A stretch of 64,000 bases of DNA. Origin: Streptomyces sp. 2131.1 (lineage in GTDB: Bacteria; Actinomycetota; Actinomycetes; Streptomycetales; Streptomycetaceae). A model generated the notes under the pieces. That model was not told the DNA's origin. It ran no database searches and worked only from the letters and a program-made list of their open reading frames with translations. The stretch lies in contig NZ_FNSY01000001.1 in NCBI RefSeq assembly GCF_900105515.1, forward strand, positions 62,001 to 126,000. The letters run 5' to 3'. The stretch's first letter is position 1. Each line of letters opens with the position of its first letter. Below, one piece after another: positions 37,505 through 45,990 of this stretch. The translations under genes were made by a program, and so were the position numbers.

Positions 37505-37837
37505 GTGTCAGGAGTGCCCCGAGGGGTGGTGCGAGACGGGTACGGGGCTGGCCCCCAGGAAGTCAGGCAAGTGCTGCTGGCTGAGTACGGGGCGGTTCGG
37601 CTGCGTCTGGACGGTAAGGGCGGCAGTCTCGTTCCGGTTCTGCGGGAGATGAACGGCCTGTCCCTGGGCGAGGCCCGGCTGGGGGCGGCCGACCTCAGCG
37701 AAGAGGGCCTCATCAGCACCTTCGTGGAGATGACGCTCCTGGCGCAGGGTCTTGGAAGGTGGTCCGTCGCCACGACGCTGGTTTCGTCGCAGTCTGACCC
37801 CCGGGGGGATGCACCCCGGACAGCGAAGCCGTCTTGA
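37505..37837 (+). CDS. Hypothetical protein (about 110 aa)
   Basis: GTG 37505 (GTG 37525 is an alternative) opens a frame with coding character (GPQEVRQVLLAEYGAVRLRL, then VPVLREMNGLSLGEARLGAA, DLSEEGLISTFVEMTLLAQG). The VLREMNGLSLGEA segment faintly recalls the ribosomal L7/L12 C-terminal fold, but I do not claim homology. The last 20 codons look out of frame, so its end may be damaged. Confidence 0.45.
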   Translation: MSGVPRGVVRDGYGAGPQEVRQVLLAEYGAVRLRLDGKGGSLVPVLREMNGLSLGEARLGAADLSEEGLISTFVEMTLLAQGLGRWSVATTLVSSQSDPRGDAPRTAKPS

Positions 37838-37853
37838 AGCGTCGTGGATCGAG

Positions 37854-38311
37854 ATGATGGAGGTGTCTCTGCGCCATTTCAATCAGACCGGCTGGACCGC
37901 GATCTTCAACAGCACCGACACCGAGACCGGCCGCACGGTGCGTGTGGAGGGCTGGGACCAGGTGGCCGGGACGGCGCTGGTCGTCGACCCCATGCGTGGT
38001 GCCCTGCGGGCGGTGACGGACTATGAGGACTTCTCGCACTGGAGCGAGCCGACCAGGTCGTGGCCGCGGTACCTGGTGGAGGGTGGCAGGTCCACTGGAC
38101 AGACGAAGGCACCGGAGGAACGCCGCTGACGGAACAGGTGCTGACCTCACAGGGCCGGGCGACAGCCATCGCGGTCGATACTCAGGGGCACGTCGAGGAT
38201 GCCGGCAGCGCTGACGCCTTCATCCCGCCGAGCAAGAGCCCCGCACGCTGGCCCGTGCGGGCGAACATCGGCCGGAGGCGGAGTAGCGAACCGTTTCGCG
38301 AGGACAGGTAG
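37854..38311 (+). pseudogene. Hypothetical protein with a frameshift near 38050
   Basis: ATG 37854 encodes MMEVSLRHFNQTGWTAIFNS, TDTETGRTVRVEGWDQVAGT and ALVVDPMRGALRAVTDYEDF. At about 38045-38050 the continuation (ADQVVAAVPGGGWQVHWTDE, then EQVLTSQGRATAIAVDTQGH) shifts frame and ends at 38311. Restored, it would be about 152 residues. The family is unknown to me. Confidence 0.55.
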
Positions 38312-38316
38312 CTGCC

Positions 38317-38545
38317 ATGACTCTCCTGCGTACCCGGCAGCCCAGCACCAGCGTGCTCCTCGCGGCCGCCGTCCCTGTCATCCTTGCGGCCCCTCACCGG
38401 CCTGACCCCAGCTCACGCCACCAGCCCGGGCCCAGCCGCCGCACCCCAGGACAAGATCGCCTGCCCCGGCGGCTTCGTATGCATCCATCCCGACATCAAC
38501 TTCGTCGGGCACCGCATATGCCGGGGTGCGAGGTCCTTCACATGA
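38317..38545 (+). pseudogene. Secreted peptidase-inhibitor (I36-like) remnant with frameshift
   Basis: ATG 38317 opens a signal peptide (STSVLLAAAVPVILAA). An extra C in the run at 38391-38394 shifts the mature part to the next frame: LTGLTPAHATSPG, then DKIACPGGFVCIHPDINFVG and HRICRG. The CPxGxxCxxxxxNFxG pattern is that of family I36 inhibitors, but it is cut after one repeat. Its TGA overlaps the ATG of the next gene as ATGA. Confidence 0.55.
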
Positions 38546-38868
38546 CGAGCCCTGAAACCCGTGAGCCGGCGGGGGCGGTGCCGGTACTGGCCCCGCACGG
38601 AGGCGTCGACATCGACGCCCTGCCCCCGCTCCAAGCCCAGGCCGTCACCGCGCTCGCCCAGCACGGTGCGCTGATCCTCGACGCGAGCGGCATCGAGTTC
38701 GCCGACTCCTCGTTCCTGCGCCTGGTCCTGACCCTCCACGACCAGGGCGACCTCGAAATCGCCAACCCGTTCTATCCCGTGCAACGCCTCCTGCACGTCG
38801 TCGGCGCCGACACCTTCCTCAACCGCTGCCCCACCCTCGAAGCCGCCCAGCAAGCCAGCCACCCCTGA
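38542..38868 (+). CDS. STAS domain anti-anti-sigma-like protein
   Basis: ATG 38542 gives 108 residues. The STAS core has the phospho-acceptor loop LILDASGIEFADSSFLRLVL, with Ser in DSS as the likely regulated residue. Such proteins bind anti-sigma factors and are reset by PP2C phosphatases such as the one at 3292. Its start overlaps the stop of the I36-like frame, which could be coincidence or coupling. No anti-sigma gene is adjacent. Confidence 0.78.
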   Translation: MTSPETREPAGAVPVLAPHGGVDIDALPPLQAQAVTALAQHGALILDASGIEFADSSFLRLVLTLHDQGDLEIANPFYPVQRLLHVVGADTFLNRCPTLEAAQQASHP

Positions 38869-38899
38869 CGGTGGTGGCCTCACACAGTCCCCAGCAGCC

Positions 38900-39392
38900 T
38901 CAGGTGCGCCGACGCGAGAACCACCGGCCGGGCTTTTGCCGCTCCGGCTCCGTCTGCTCCTGGCCTTCCTGGGCGTGGCGCTCGGCACGGTGATGAAGCG
39001 TCTGGGCAAGCTGCACGGCGACGAGAGTTCGCCGCTTGCACCGGTCACAGAGGGAGGGGTACGTGTCCACGGGGGATGCCCCAGCCGGGGGCCTGGGCCG
39101 CCTTCCAGCGTTCATCAGTGAACTTCGCCGAACAGCGCGCACACGCCGGACGCCGCGCTTCCCGCTCCACCGCCCGGCGTTCGGCCTTCTGACGCTCCCG
39201 TTGCCGGGTCTCGCGCTCACGGGCCGGCTGCCGATCGCGTTGAACAGGGCCTGCGGGCCGGAGCGGCCCAAGCGACTGAAGACCTGGCCGTGCGGGCCAT
39301 GGGCGCGGAGGTCGTACAGGGTGGCCGTGACGACGGCAATCTTCCTGTCGTAGGAGTGCTAGTCCTCGTCGTACGCCTTGTCCCCGGCCCAC
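38900..39392 (-). pseudogene. Zinc-ribbon-like hypothetical protein with frameshift
   Basis: The minus frame from 39392 contains RERETRQRERQKAERRAVER and CARCSAKFTDERWKAAQAPG. Near 39055 the continuation (YPSLCDRCKRRTLVAVQLAQ, then TLHHRAERHAQEGQEQTEPE) is one frame over and ends at 38900. CxxC...CxxC suggests a treble-clef or zinc ribbon. Family unknown. Confidence 0.5.
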
Positions 39393-39747
39393 AGATGGCG
39401 GTAAGAGCTACCAGGCGCGGGATGGTGCGCTGCGGGCTGCGGGCACCGGCCGTCCAGGGGCTGGGGGGTGTCAGGCTGCCTGCCGCAGCGCTTTGGAAGG
39501 CGTGCGCACCGCCCGCTGGCGTCGGTCGAGGGCGGGCGGTGCGCCACGTGCAGCCGTCCAGTGACGCCGTCCGTTAACCAGCAGAGATCAACTGATCGGC
39601 GCAGCAGTGAATCGATTCGCCGGGTGAATGGGGGTCTTCGTTGATCAAGACGGCTTCCCGGAGCTGTGATCCTGGGCCTCGCATTGTCAGCGGATCGACG
39701 AACGGCAGCAGTTCGGTCGACGATCCCCCCACTGAACGGAGCTCACC
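39393..39747. other. Intergenic region upstream of the DUF6355 gene
   Basis: It contains the hairpin at 39504-39544 and presumably the promoter of the gene at 39748. No other gene is supportable. Confidence 0.45.
39504..39544. terminator. 13-bp perfect stem-loop
   Basis: GCGCACCGCCCGC (39504-39516) pairs with GCGGGCGGTGCGC (39532-39544) around a 15-base loop. It could insulate the DUF6355 gene from upstream transcription. Confidence 0.6.
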
Positions 39748-40035
39748 TTGTCAACTCGTCGTGTCGTGAACAGCGTCCTTGCCTCCCTCGCGCTGGCCCT
39801 GGCCTCTGTCGGCGCCGTCACCCTGAGCGCCGGTCCTGCGGCGGCCAATCCCTGCGGCTTTTATGAGACCTCCTCCGACGCCTACTACAACCACTGCACC
39901 TCGGACGGCTCGCACATCGTCATCGAGGTCGACGACTGGGGGCCCAACAGTGAACGGTGCGTGGTGCCCGGCGTGACCTGGCTCGGCTCCAGCTCCGACA
40001 TCGACGGCGCCTGGTACACCGGCCGCACCTGCTGA
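39748..40035 (+). CDS. Secreted DUF6355-family protein
   Basis: TTG 39748 follows ACGGAG (39736-39741). The 95-residue product has a signal peptide (about 1-33; SVLASLALALASVGAVTLSA, then AANP) and a small mature domain with four Cys (NPCGFYE, YNHCTSDGSH, ERCVVPG, GRTC). DUF6355 proteins are sometimes annotated as natural-product related, but the mechanism is unknown. Confidence 0.8.
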   Translation: MSTRRVVNSVLASLALALASVGAVTLSAGPAAANPCGFYETSSDAYYNHCTSDGSHIVIEVDDWGPNSERCVVPGVTWLGSSSDIDGAWYTGRTC

Positions 40036-40088
40036 GCCGTCCTGCCGTTCCGGGCCGCCCGATGTTGTCCCGTGAATGACCTCCGGCA

Positions 40089-40370
40089 TCATCCAGTGAG
40101 GTTGTGGAGGCGTGCCATGCCGAGCATGGCGTGGTGGACGCCGTCGCCTTTGAGTCGGCAGTCGCGCAGGATCTTCCAGCTTTTCACGTGGGCGAGGGTG
40201 TGCTCGACGCGGGCGCGGACCATGAGTTGGGAGGCGTTGTGGTCCTCCTTCCAGGTTGGTAGTTCTTCGTTCTTGTGCCGGCGGTGGTGCGGGATGGTCA
40301 GGCCCGGTGCCGCGGTAGCCGCCGTCGGTGATCACCCTGGGAGTGGTGCCGCTGGCGGCCTTCGCGCCGG
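40089..40370 (-). pseudogene. C-terminal fragment of an IS5-family transposase
   Basis: On the minus strand, VITDGGYRGTG (about 40310-40340), then in shifted frames VRARVEHTLAHVKSWKILRD and CRLKGDGVHHAMLGMARLHN, ending LTG-stop at 40089. This is the DDE_Tnp_4 end with its Glu (RVEH). It is similar to, but distinct from, the element at 22224. Confidence 0.8.
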
Positions 40371-40575
40371 AGTCCTGCCGGGCCCGGCAGCCGTTGCGGT
40401 TACCGGGCAACGTCATGCTCCTCGCGACTGCTACCGAGATGCCACACAGACCACGACCGGAGCCCTCAACGTGGAGCCGGCCGGCAGCGGTCCCCCTTGA
40501 ACCGTGCAGCCTCGCGCCTCCACCGTGTGGAGGTCCCGCACCGACCACCGCGCGCTCCGGGGTTGCGAGGTACTT

Positions 40576-41256
40576 CTACGCGTTGTGGGTTCTGCGGCCC
40601 GTCGTGGAAGCGATGCCCAGCCAGGTGTGTCGGTTGTTTGCCCAGCACCAGCCGACCTTGGGTGCGTTGCGGCGCTCGCGGCCATCGCGGCCGGTGCCGT
40701 TGCTGATCCAGAGTGCCGGCGTGCGGGCGTCGAGTGCGCCGTTGTCTTTGCGCAGGCGAGCGCCAATGGTCATGAAGCAGTGGTTGCGTTCGAGGACGGT
40801 GGGCTGCTGCAGCACCCAGTGGATGCCTTCGGTGAGCAGCAAGGGGGTTCGGGTACCTGCGGTGATGGCGGGGAGCGCCTCTTCCGGGCTCCAGTTGGCC
40901 ATCTGGTCGCCACGGTCGAGGCCGGTGAGGAGGTAGAGCGGAGTGCCGGGCAGCGCAAGCGTGTCGAGTGGGGCGAAGCGGTCGACGTCCGCCATGTCGG
41001 TGACGACAAAGCCCTCCTTGCCGTCACGGCGGAGCAGCGGCGCCAGGGCGGAGGCGGGTGCGTGGTCCGGGTGAACGGCGAGTAGAACGTCTTCGTCGCT
41101 GGTGTGGGTTTCGGCGGCTGCCGCGAAGGTGCGAAGCTCGGTGGCAGGTAACCCTGCCAGCTCGTGCACCCCCAGTTCGATGAGTCGTTCCGCCTGCGCG
41201 CTGGGCGTGGGGAGTGCGGAGGCAAGAGTGGAGGCGGCTGGCGTGGTTCCGGGCAC
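40576..41256 (-). CDS. DUF5701 family protein
   Basis: GTG 41256 follows AGGAG with a good spacer. The 226-residue soluble product (QAERLIELGVHELAGLPATE, LLAVHPDHAPASALAPLLRR, DGKEGFVVTDMADVDRFAPL, YLLTGLDRGDQMANWSPEEA) matches DUF5701, an actinobacterial family of unknown function often linked to stress or conflict loci. It is monocistronic, diverging from the IS unit at 41337. Confidence 0.82.
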   Translation of the reverse strand: MPGTTPAASTLASALPTPSAQAERLIELGVHELAGLPATELRTFAAAAETHTSDEDVLLAVHPDHAPASALAPLLRRDGKEGFVVTDMADVDRFAPLDTLALPGTPLYLLTGLDRGDQMANWSPEEALPAITAGTRTPLLLTEGIHWVLQQPTVLERNHCFMTIGARLRKDNGALDARTPALWISNGTGRDGRERRNAPKVGWCWANNRHTWLGIASTTGRRTHNA

Positions 41257-41471
41257 GAGACTCCTAAAGGTAGCAACGTGGCTGAGCTCAGGGGCAACGA
41301 AACGCCTCACCGGAAAGTTCCTGCTGCTGCTACTTAAAGAGCGTTTTCTCCAAGCAAGGATGTTTGGAAACGCCGACCAGCCGGTCAAGGTCTGGGAGGT
41401 CGCGTCGACGCGGTTGGGGTGCCCTGAGCCTGCCGGGGTCGATGTCAGCGCCGGGTGAGAGGATCGCGTTC

Positions 41472-41909
41472 ATGCCTCTGCCTCAGCCCGGTGACCTAAC
41501 GTCGCTGATCCTGCGCACCGACTTCGGTGACGACGGGGCCTGGGATGCGGTGCGTATCGCACTCGACGCTGCTGGCGAGTATCCCCACGCCACGTATGTC
41601 AGCGACGTTCGCTTCGCTGCCGTGGACGTCCAGGCACTGCTGGACGAAGAAGCTGCTGCGGAAGAAGACGACCGGATCATCGACTTGTTCCTTGCGGACG
41701 CGACCACGATGGACGATCCGGATCACCCTCTTTTGGCCGTGGACCTGTCGGACGAACCTGGGCGAACGTTCAGGGTTCCGGCTCAGTGGTTTCCTGACGT
41801 GTCAGCCAACCTCAGCATCGCCAATATGGACTTTGCGGACTTCGCCGATGCCGCTGATGGATCAGGAACGTTCCGCGGCTTTGACGGGGGGCTGAGGCCT
41901 CTCTGCTGA
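41472..41909 (+). CDS. DUF6924 domain protein
   Basis: ATG 41472 gives 145 residues that match DUF6924 along their length (LTSLILRTDFGDDGAWDAVR, YPHATYVSDVRFAAVDVQAL, LFLADATTMDDPDHPLLAVD, FRVPAQWFPDVSANLSIANM, DFADFADAADGSGTFRGF). Only the last six residues (DGGLRPLC) look non-native, coming from the adjoining IS sequence. Acidic and soluble; function unknown. It converges on the transposase remnant and overlaps its 3' end. Confidence 0.85.
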   Translation: MPLPQPGDLTSLILRTDFGDDGAWDAVRIALDAAGEYPHATYVSDVRFAAVDVQALLDEEAAAEEDDRIIDLFLADATTMDDPDHPLLAVDLSDEPGRTFRVPAQWFPDVSANLSIANMDFADFADAADGSGTFRGFDGGLRPLC

Positions 41910-42749
41910 GGTTCGTCCGGGGGGAGCTATGTGTCGCGCCAGTTCAGCGTGGGCTTCACGCGTGAGTCTGCGGCTCATCAGGTCGATCATCGCGATGCGG
42001 ATCATGGCTTCGGATCGGTGGGGATGGGTTTCGTAGTCGCGGGCGAGACGGCGGTGATGCATGAGCCAGCCGAAGGTCCGCTCGACGACCCAGGGCCGCG
42101 GAATCACTTTGAAGCCCTTCTGAGCGGGGTTGCGGCGGGTGACCTCGACGTCGATGCCCAGGCGGGCGCCGTGGTCGATGACCTTGGTGCGATAGCCGGT
42201 GTCGGCCCATACCTTCGTGACGCGGGGGTGGCCTTCGGATGCCACCGGCGTTGTCGGAGACGCTGGCGGCGGTGACCAGCACGCCCAGGAGGAGGCCGAG
42301 CGTGTCGACGCCTATGTGACGTTTGCGGCCCTCGATCTTCTTGCCCGCGTCGATGCCCTGGCCGGCCGCGGGCACATTGGCCTAGGTCTTGACGCTCTGG
42401 GCGTTGAGAAGGCAGGCGCTGGGCTCGACATCGCGGCCTTCGGCCTTCCGGACCAAGCGCCGCAGGAGGCCGTTGAGCTGGTCGAAGACCTCGTCCTTCT
42501 GCCAGGCGGCGAAGTATCCGTAGACGGTTTCCCACGGAGCGAAGTCGTGTGGCAGATACCTCCATGGGATGCTGGTCCGGTCGACGTAGAGGCTGGCGTC
42601 CATGATTCGGCGCAGATCGTGTTCGGGCGGCCGGCCGATGTCCAGGCCCTTCCCCCTTCGCTCGGTCGCCAGGCCGTCAGAGTCGGTTCCAGCAGTTCCC
42701 AACGGGCATCGGACAGGTCGCTCGGATACGGTCGCGGTCCGCGAAGCAT
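41862..42749 (-). pseudogene. IS5-family transposase, multiply frameshifted
   Basis: From ATG 42749 (LRGPRPYPSDLSDARW) the minus strand encodes, in three frames, DIGRPPEHDLRRIMDASLYV, DRTSIPWRYLPHDFAPWETV, NVPAAGQGIDAGKKIEGRKR, ASVSDNAGGIR, WADTGYRTKVIDHGARLGID and WVVERTFGWLMHHRRLARDY. A stop follows QSVKT at about 42382 and other frame changes lie near 42240. The DDE residues are individually recognisable but the gene is dead. Confidence 0.88.
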
Positions 42750-42969
42750 GTTTCTGTAGTAGCAATGGCGGCCTTCCCGTTGCAGGGCGCAAACAGGCGC
42801 GACCGGGGGCGCGTTGGGATCAGACAGGAGCGAAGGGATCGAAACGGACCCTCGAAAGACGGCACCCGCCCCGCCTGCCACAACAGACGTCCGAAGCCTC
42901 AGCCGACCCGAGCCGTTCTGCCACCTGAACTGCGATGAAGCACCCCTGCCGGGATAAAACGATCTTTTA

Positions 42970-43640
42970 AAGAGCGTTTTATCCCGGCAGGGGTGTTTGA
43001 CGCCCTATATGGGTGGCCGAGTGAGCTGGGACTGCTGAAGCTAGGGTCGCTGTCCGTGATGTGAGAGACGGCTGACTCGATCGCCGGAGACGTTTCCGCC
43101 CGTTCGCTCCTGTCTGATCCCAAGGCGCCCCCGTCACCCCTGTTTGCGCCCTGTGACTGCGTGTCTGCCGACGGAACTATCGAAACATGTCCCGACAGCG
43201 GCCGTATCCGAGCGACCTGTCCGATGCCCGATGGGAACTGCTTGAGCCCATTCTGTCGGCCTGGCGGGCCGAGCGGCGAGGGAAGGGCCCGGACATCGGG
43301 CGGCCGCCCGAGCACGACCTGCGGCGGATCATGGACGCAGTCTTGTATGTGGGCCGGACCGGGATCCCCTGGCGCTACCTTCCCCACGACTTCGCGCCAT
43401 GGGAAACCGTCTACGGATACTTCGCTGCCTGGCAGAAGGACGGCGTGTTCGACCAGCTCAACGGCCTGCTCCGCCGACTAGTTCGGGAGGCCGCAGGCCG
43501 AGATGCCGAACCAAGCGCGTGCGTGCTGGACGCCCGGAGCGTCAGGACCTCGGCCAACGTCCCGGCCGCCGGGCAAGGCATCGACGCGGGCAAGAAGATC
43601 GCCGGACGCAAGCGCCAAGTCGGCCTCCTCGTCCAGCCGC
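42970..43640 (+). mobile_element. Second, 3'-truncated copy of the same IS5-like element, head to head with the first
   Basis: Its left end (AAGAGCGTTTTATCCCGGCA from 42970) follows directly on the TTA shared with the element at 41337-42966. The two ends form a near-perfect palindrome at 42941-42995. The upstream leaders of both copies (CTCCTGTCTGATCCCAA...) are homologous. Homology ends at about 43617. Confidence 0.75.
43187..43640 (+). pseudogene. IS5-family transposase, N-terminal half only
   Basis: ATG 43187 encodes an undamaged N-terminal part (SRQRPYPSDLSDARWELLEP, then IMDAVLYVGRTGIPWRYLPH, FDQLNGLLRRLVREA, SANVPAAGQGIDAGKKIAGR) that stops matching at KRQ. The catalytic Glu-bearing end is missing. 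It is more intact than the copy on its left. Confidence 0.85.
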
Positions 43641-43886
43641 GCCTCGGTGAACCTCGCTTAGTTCTTGAGTCATAGGGACATCGCCAAACCGCCATCCACG
43701 GCATCGCAGACACACGGCTTGCCCACTCGATCGCGCCACTTGAACCATGGACAGCTGCGAGGCCACCACGAGGCCTGAGCGGTGGGCCAACCGATCGACG
43801 CGTCTCCGCAGGCTTCGTGTGCGGATCGTGGTCCGTGCCGTTGGAGACAACCGTCGTTCCGCGCCCCGCAGCAGCCGCAGTTCGCA

Positions 43887-44312
43887 TCAGTCGAGGGTGT
43901 TACTACGGGCGGCCCGCAGAATCTCGTCGGAGAGCCCGGGCTCGACGTGGCGTACGGCGCGGGCGATCATCAGTGCGCCGACCATTTCGCTGAGCAGGCG
44001 GATGGCCTTCTGGCGGGCTTCGGCCGGGTCGGGGTCGTGGCCCTTTGCCTCGGCTTCACGCAGGAACTCGGTGGCGAAGCCGGTCAGATAGCCTCGACGC
44101 CTTCGGCGTAAGCGCTTTGCACCGCTTCGTTCAGCCGTACGGCGTCGGTGACCAGGGAGGCGGAGGGACAGCCGCCGTTCGCGTCGTCACGGTGTGCGGT
44201 GGACAGATACCCGGCCACGACGTTTTTCAGCGGAGGGCCGGCCTTGTCCTGACCGTCCTCGATCATGGCGGCCAGGCTCTCGTGTGAGGCTGCGAAGGAG
44301 GCCCTGCAGTCC
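43887..44312 (-). pseudogene. TetR family regulator, C-terminal part only
   Basis: On the minus strand from 44312, RASFAASHESLAAMIEDGQD, then VVAGYLSTAHRDDANGGCPS and AVRLNEAVQSAYAEGVEA. A frameshift near 44085 is followed by YLTGFATEFLREAEAKGHDP, MVGALMIARAVRHVEPGLSD and the end ARSNTLD at 43887. The DNA-binding domain is deleted, so the product cannot regulate. Confidence 0.75.
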
Positions 44313-44601
44313 CGACATCCACCGTGAGCTGCTCGCGGTGCATGTGCTCGGTGACGTCGTCGCCGTCGAACTGCGGATTCAGGGGACGCATCTCGGCGCG
44401 TTCCCGACTCCGGTCGGCGACATCCCTCCCACCGGAAGCCGCATCGACGTGCCGACGGCGGACCTTTGGTACCTCCGTGAGGGAAAGATCGAAACGTTCA
44501 ACTGCTACAACGCGGCGCACGTACTGCTCGCGCAGATCGGGGCCACCCCCGACTTCACTTCGGCGATCGAGGCCGCCAGGACGGCTGCCACAGGGGCGTA
44601 G
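44313..44601 (+). pseudogene. SnoaL-like (NTF2-fold) protein, C-terminal part only
   Basis: The frame encodes DIHRELLAVHVLGDVVAVEL, RIQGTHLGAFPTPVGDIPPT, DVPTADLWYLREGKIETFNC and YNAAHVLLAQIG, the second half of a SnoaL/ester-cyclase-like fold. The N-terminal half is missing exactly where the divergent TetR fragment also loses its N-terminus. Confidence 0.75.
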
Positions 44602-44772
44602 CACCACCGCACGGCGCCCAGCAGGCCACAGAGCTTCGCCGGGCCGGCCACCGCCGGCCGGCCCGGCCTGCTCGTCGTGCGCCCGCTGCTTCCCCTACGC
44701 GGACGGGCACACCGATCAACCGCATGCCCGCCACGGCCCTCGACACCCACGTCATCCCAACGCAATCCGCTC

Positions 44773-45173
44773 ATGTATCAGATGACGATCTACACCCTGC
44801 GCACGGCAGAAGCGCTCGAGCAGTACGCCACCGTGCACTGGCCGAGGCATCTGAGCAGCATGCCCTCATTCGACGTCACCGTGCACGGCTTCTGGACCGA
44901 TCACGAGGCCGGCGTTCACCGATCGATCGCCCTGCTCCCGTTCGACCAGGGGCAGACCCCGCCGCGTTCGCCGCCGCCTACCTGCCGAGCACCGAACCGG
45001 AGGCGGACACGCAGGGCTTCGACATCATCGCCGTCGAGGACCTGCTACTCGATCCGGTCGCCGAGTTTTCCCTGTTCCGGGCGTCACGCGCCGCGGCGAA
45101 AAGACCGAGCGCTCTCACCATGGGACTGCACATCCTTCGGTGCAACTCCTGGTCATGGAAGGTACTTCGCTGA
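44773..45173 (+). pseudogene. NIPSNAP/ABM-like small protein, frameshifted
   Basis: ATG 44773 encodes MYQMTIYTLRTAEALEQYAT, VHWPRHLSSMPSFDVTVHGF and WTDHEAGVHRSIALLPFDQG. Near 44955 the frame changes to DPAAFAAAYLPSTEPEADTQ and GFDIIAVEDLLLDPVAEFSL, after which homology ends. It follows the SnoaL-like fragment in the same direction and was probably its operon partner. Confidence 0.65.
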
Positions 45174-45990
45174 GCACGTGGGTGAGCGGCATCACCGTAC
45201 GGCAAGCCGTCGTCGTCCACCTCCACGCTCTACCGCGCCACGCAGCGACTGGGCAGGGCTTGGGTGTTCCAGCGGATGCGGCTGTCGACCTTCGTTGTGA
45301 CCGGGTGCGCTGGTTGGCTTCGACGGACACTCGGCGCCAAGTCCCGGCTTTCTCGCGCGCATGGGTGCCGGTTGTCGTCGTCCATCACCTCACCGGCGTG
45401 TTCTTCCTGGCTGCCCCGCCTCCGTGGCGCTTTCGTCGTGAGTTACAGGGGGCTGTCTGGGACGGCTCATTGGATCGAGGTGCTTGGTCCCGCGTCTCGA
45501 AGCGGCCTTCCAGGCGTGCCTTGCCGCTCACGCCGCAATCCCTGTCGGGGTTCGCAACGGTCACCTCGGTTCGCCAGTCGGCAATCACCTGGATGACGGA
45601 GGTGCCTGCGGCGACCGTCCGCTCCTCAGCGTCTCCGCCAGGTGGACAGGCGACGACGTCCTGGGCGCCGAATCCCCGTCGCGCCCGGCGGCGTTCGCCC
45701 TGGCCGAGACGCCGGACCGGGCCGAGCGACGACCAGCCGAGCGGTTCGCTGGTATGGGCCGTGAGGGACACGACGAGGAGACGTACGAGGGCGGCACCTG
45801 AACCTGCTGGCCCGATCCTCAGCACTGAGCCTCGGCCGTCGCGCGACGACACGCCCAGCCCTCCAGCACAGCCCTCCGGCCACCGCTCACCGACAAGAGC
45901 AGAATCTTCGATCCCGAACAGCTCATGATCGACGTGCGGTCCCCTGGGCGTGGGGCGGGCACAACTCCACGCCCAGGAGGCGGAGAGGTG
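45174..45990. other. About 0.8 kb without a supportable gene
   Basis: A minus-strand frame at 45385-45852 (VRLLVVSLTAHTSEPLGWSS, VIQVIADWRTEVTVANPDRD) and plus-strand frames on the opposite strand are open, but none has a recognised domain or start. This is probably decayed sequence. Confidence 0.35.

Larger units (their letters stand above)
41337..42966. mobile_element. IS5-like unit that appears to enclose a DUF6924 gene
   Basis: The left end at 41337 (AAGAGCGTTTTCTCC...) and the right end at 42966 (read inward: AAGATCGTTTTATCC...) are imperfect inverted repeats of about 30 bases, each flanked by TTA (41334-41336 and 42967-42969), a TNA-type target duplication. Inside are a degenerate transposase (minus) and the DUF6924 gene (plus). 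At 1630 bp it is about twice the usual size, so the DUF6924 gene looks like cargo. Confidence 0.55.
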
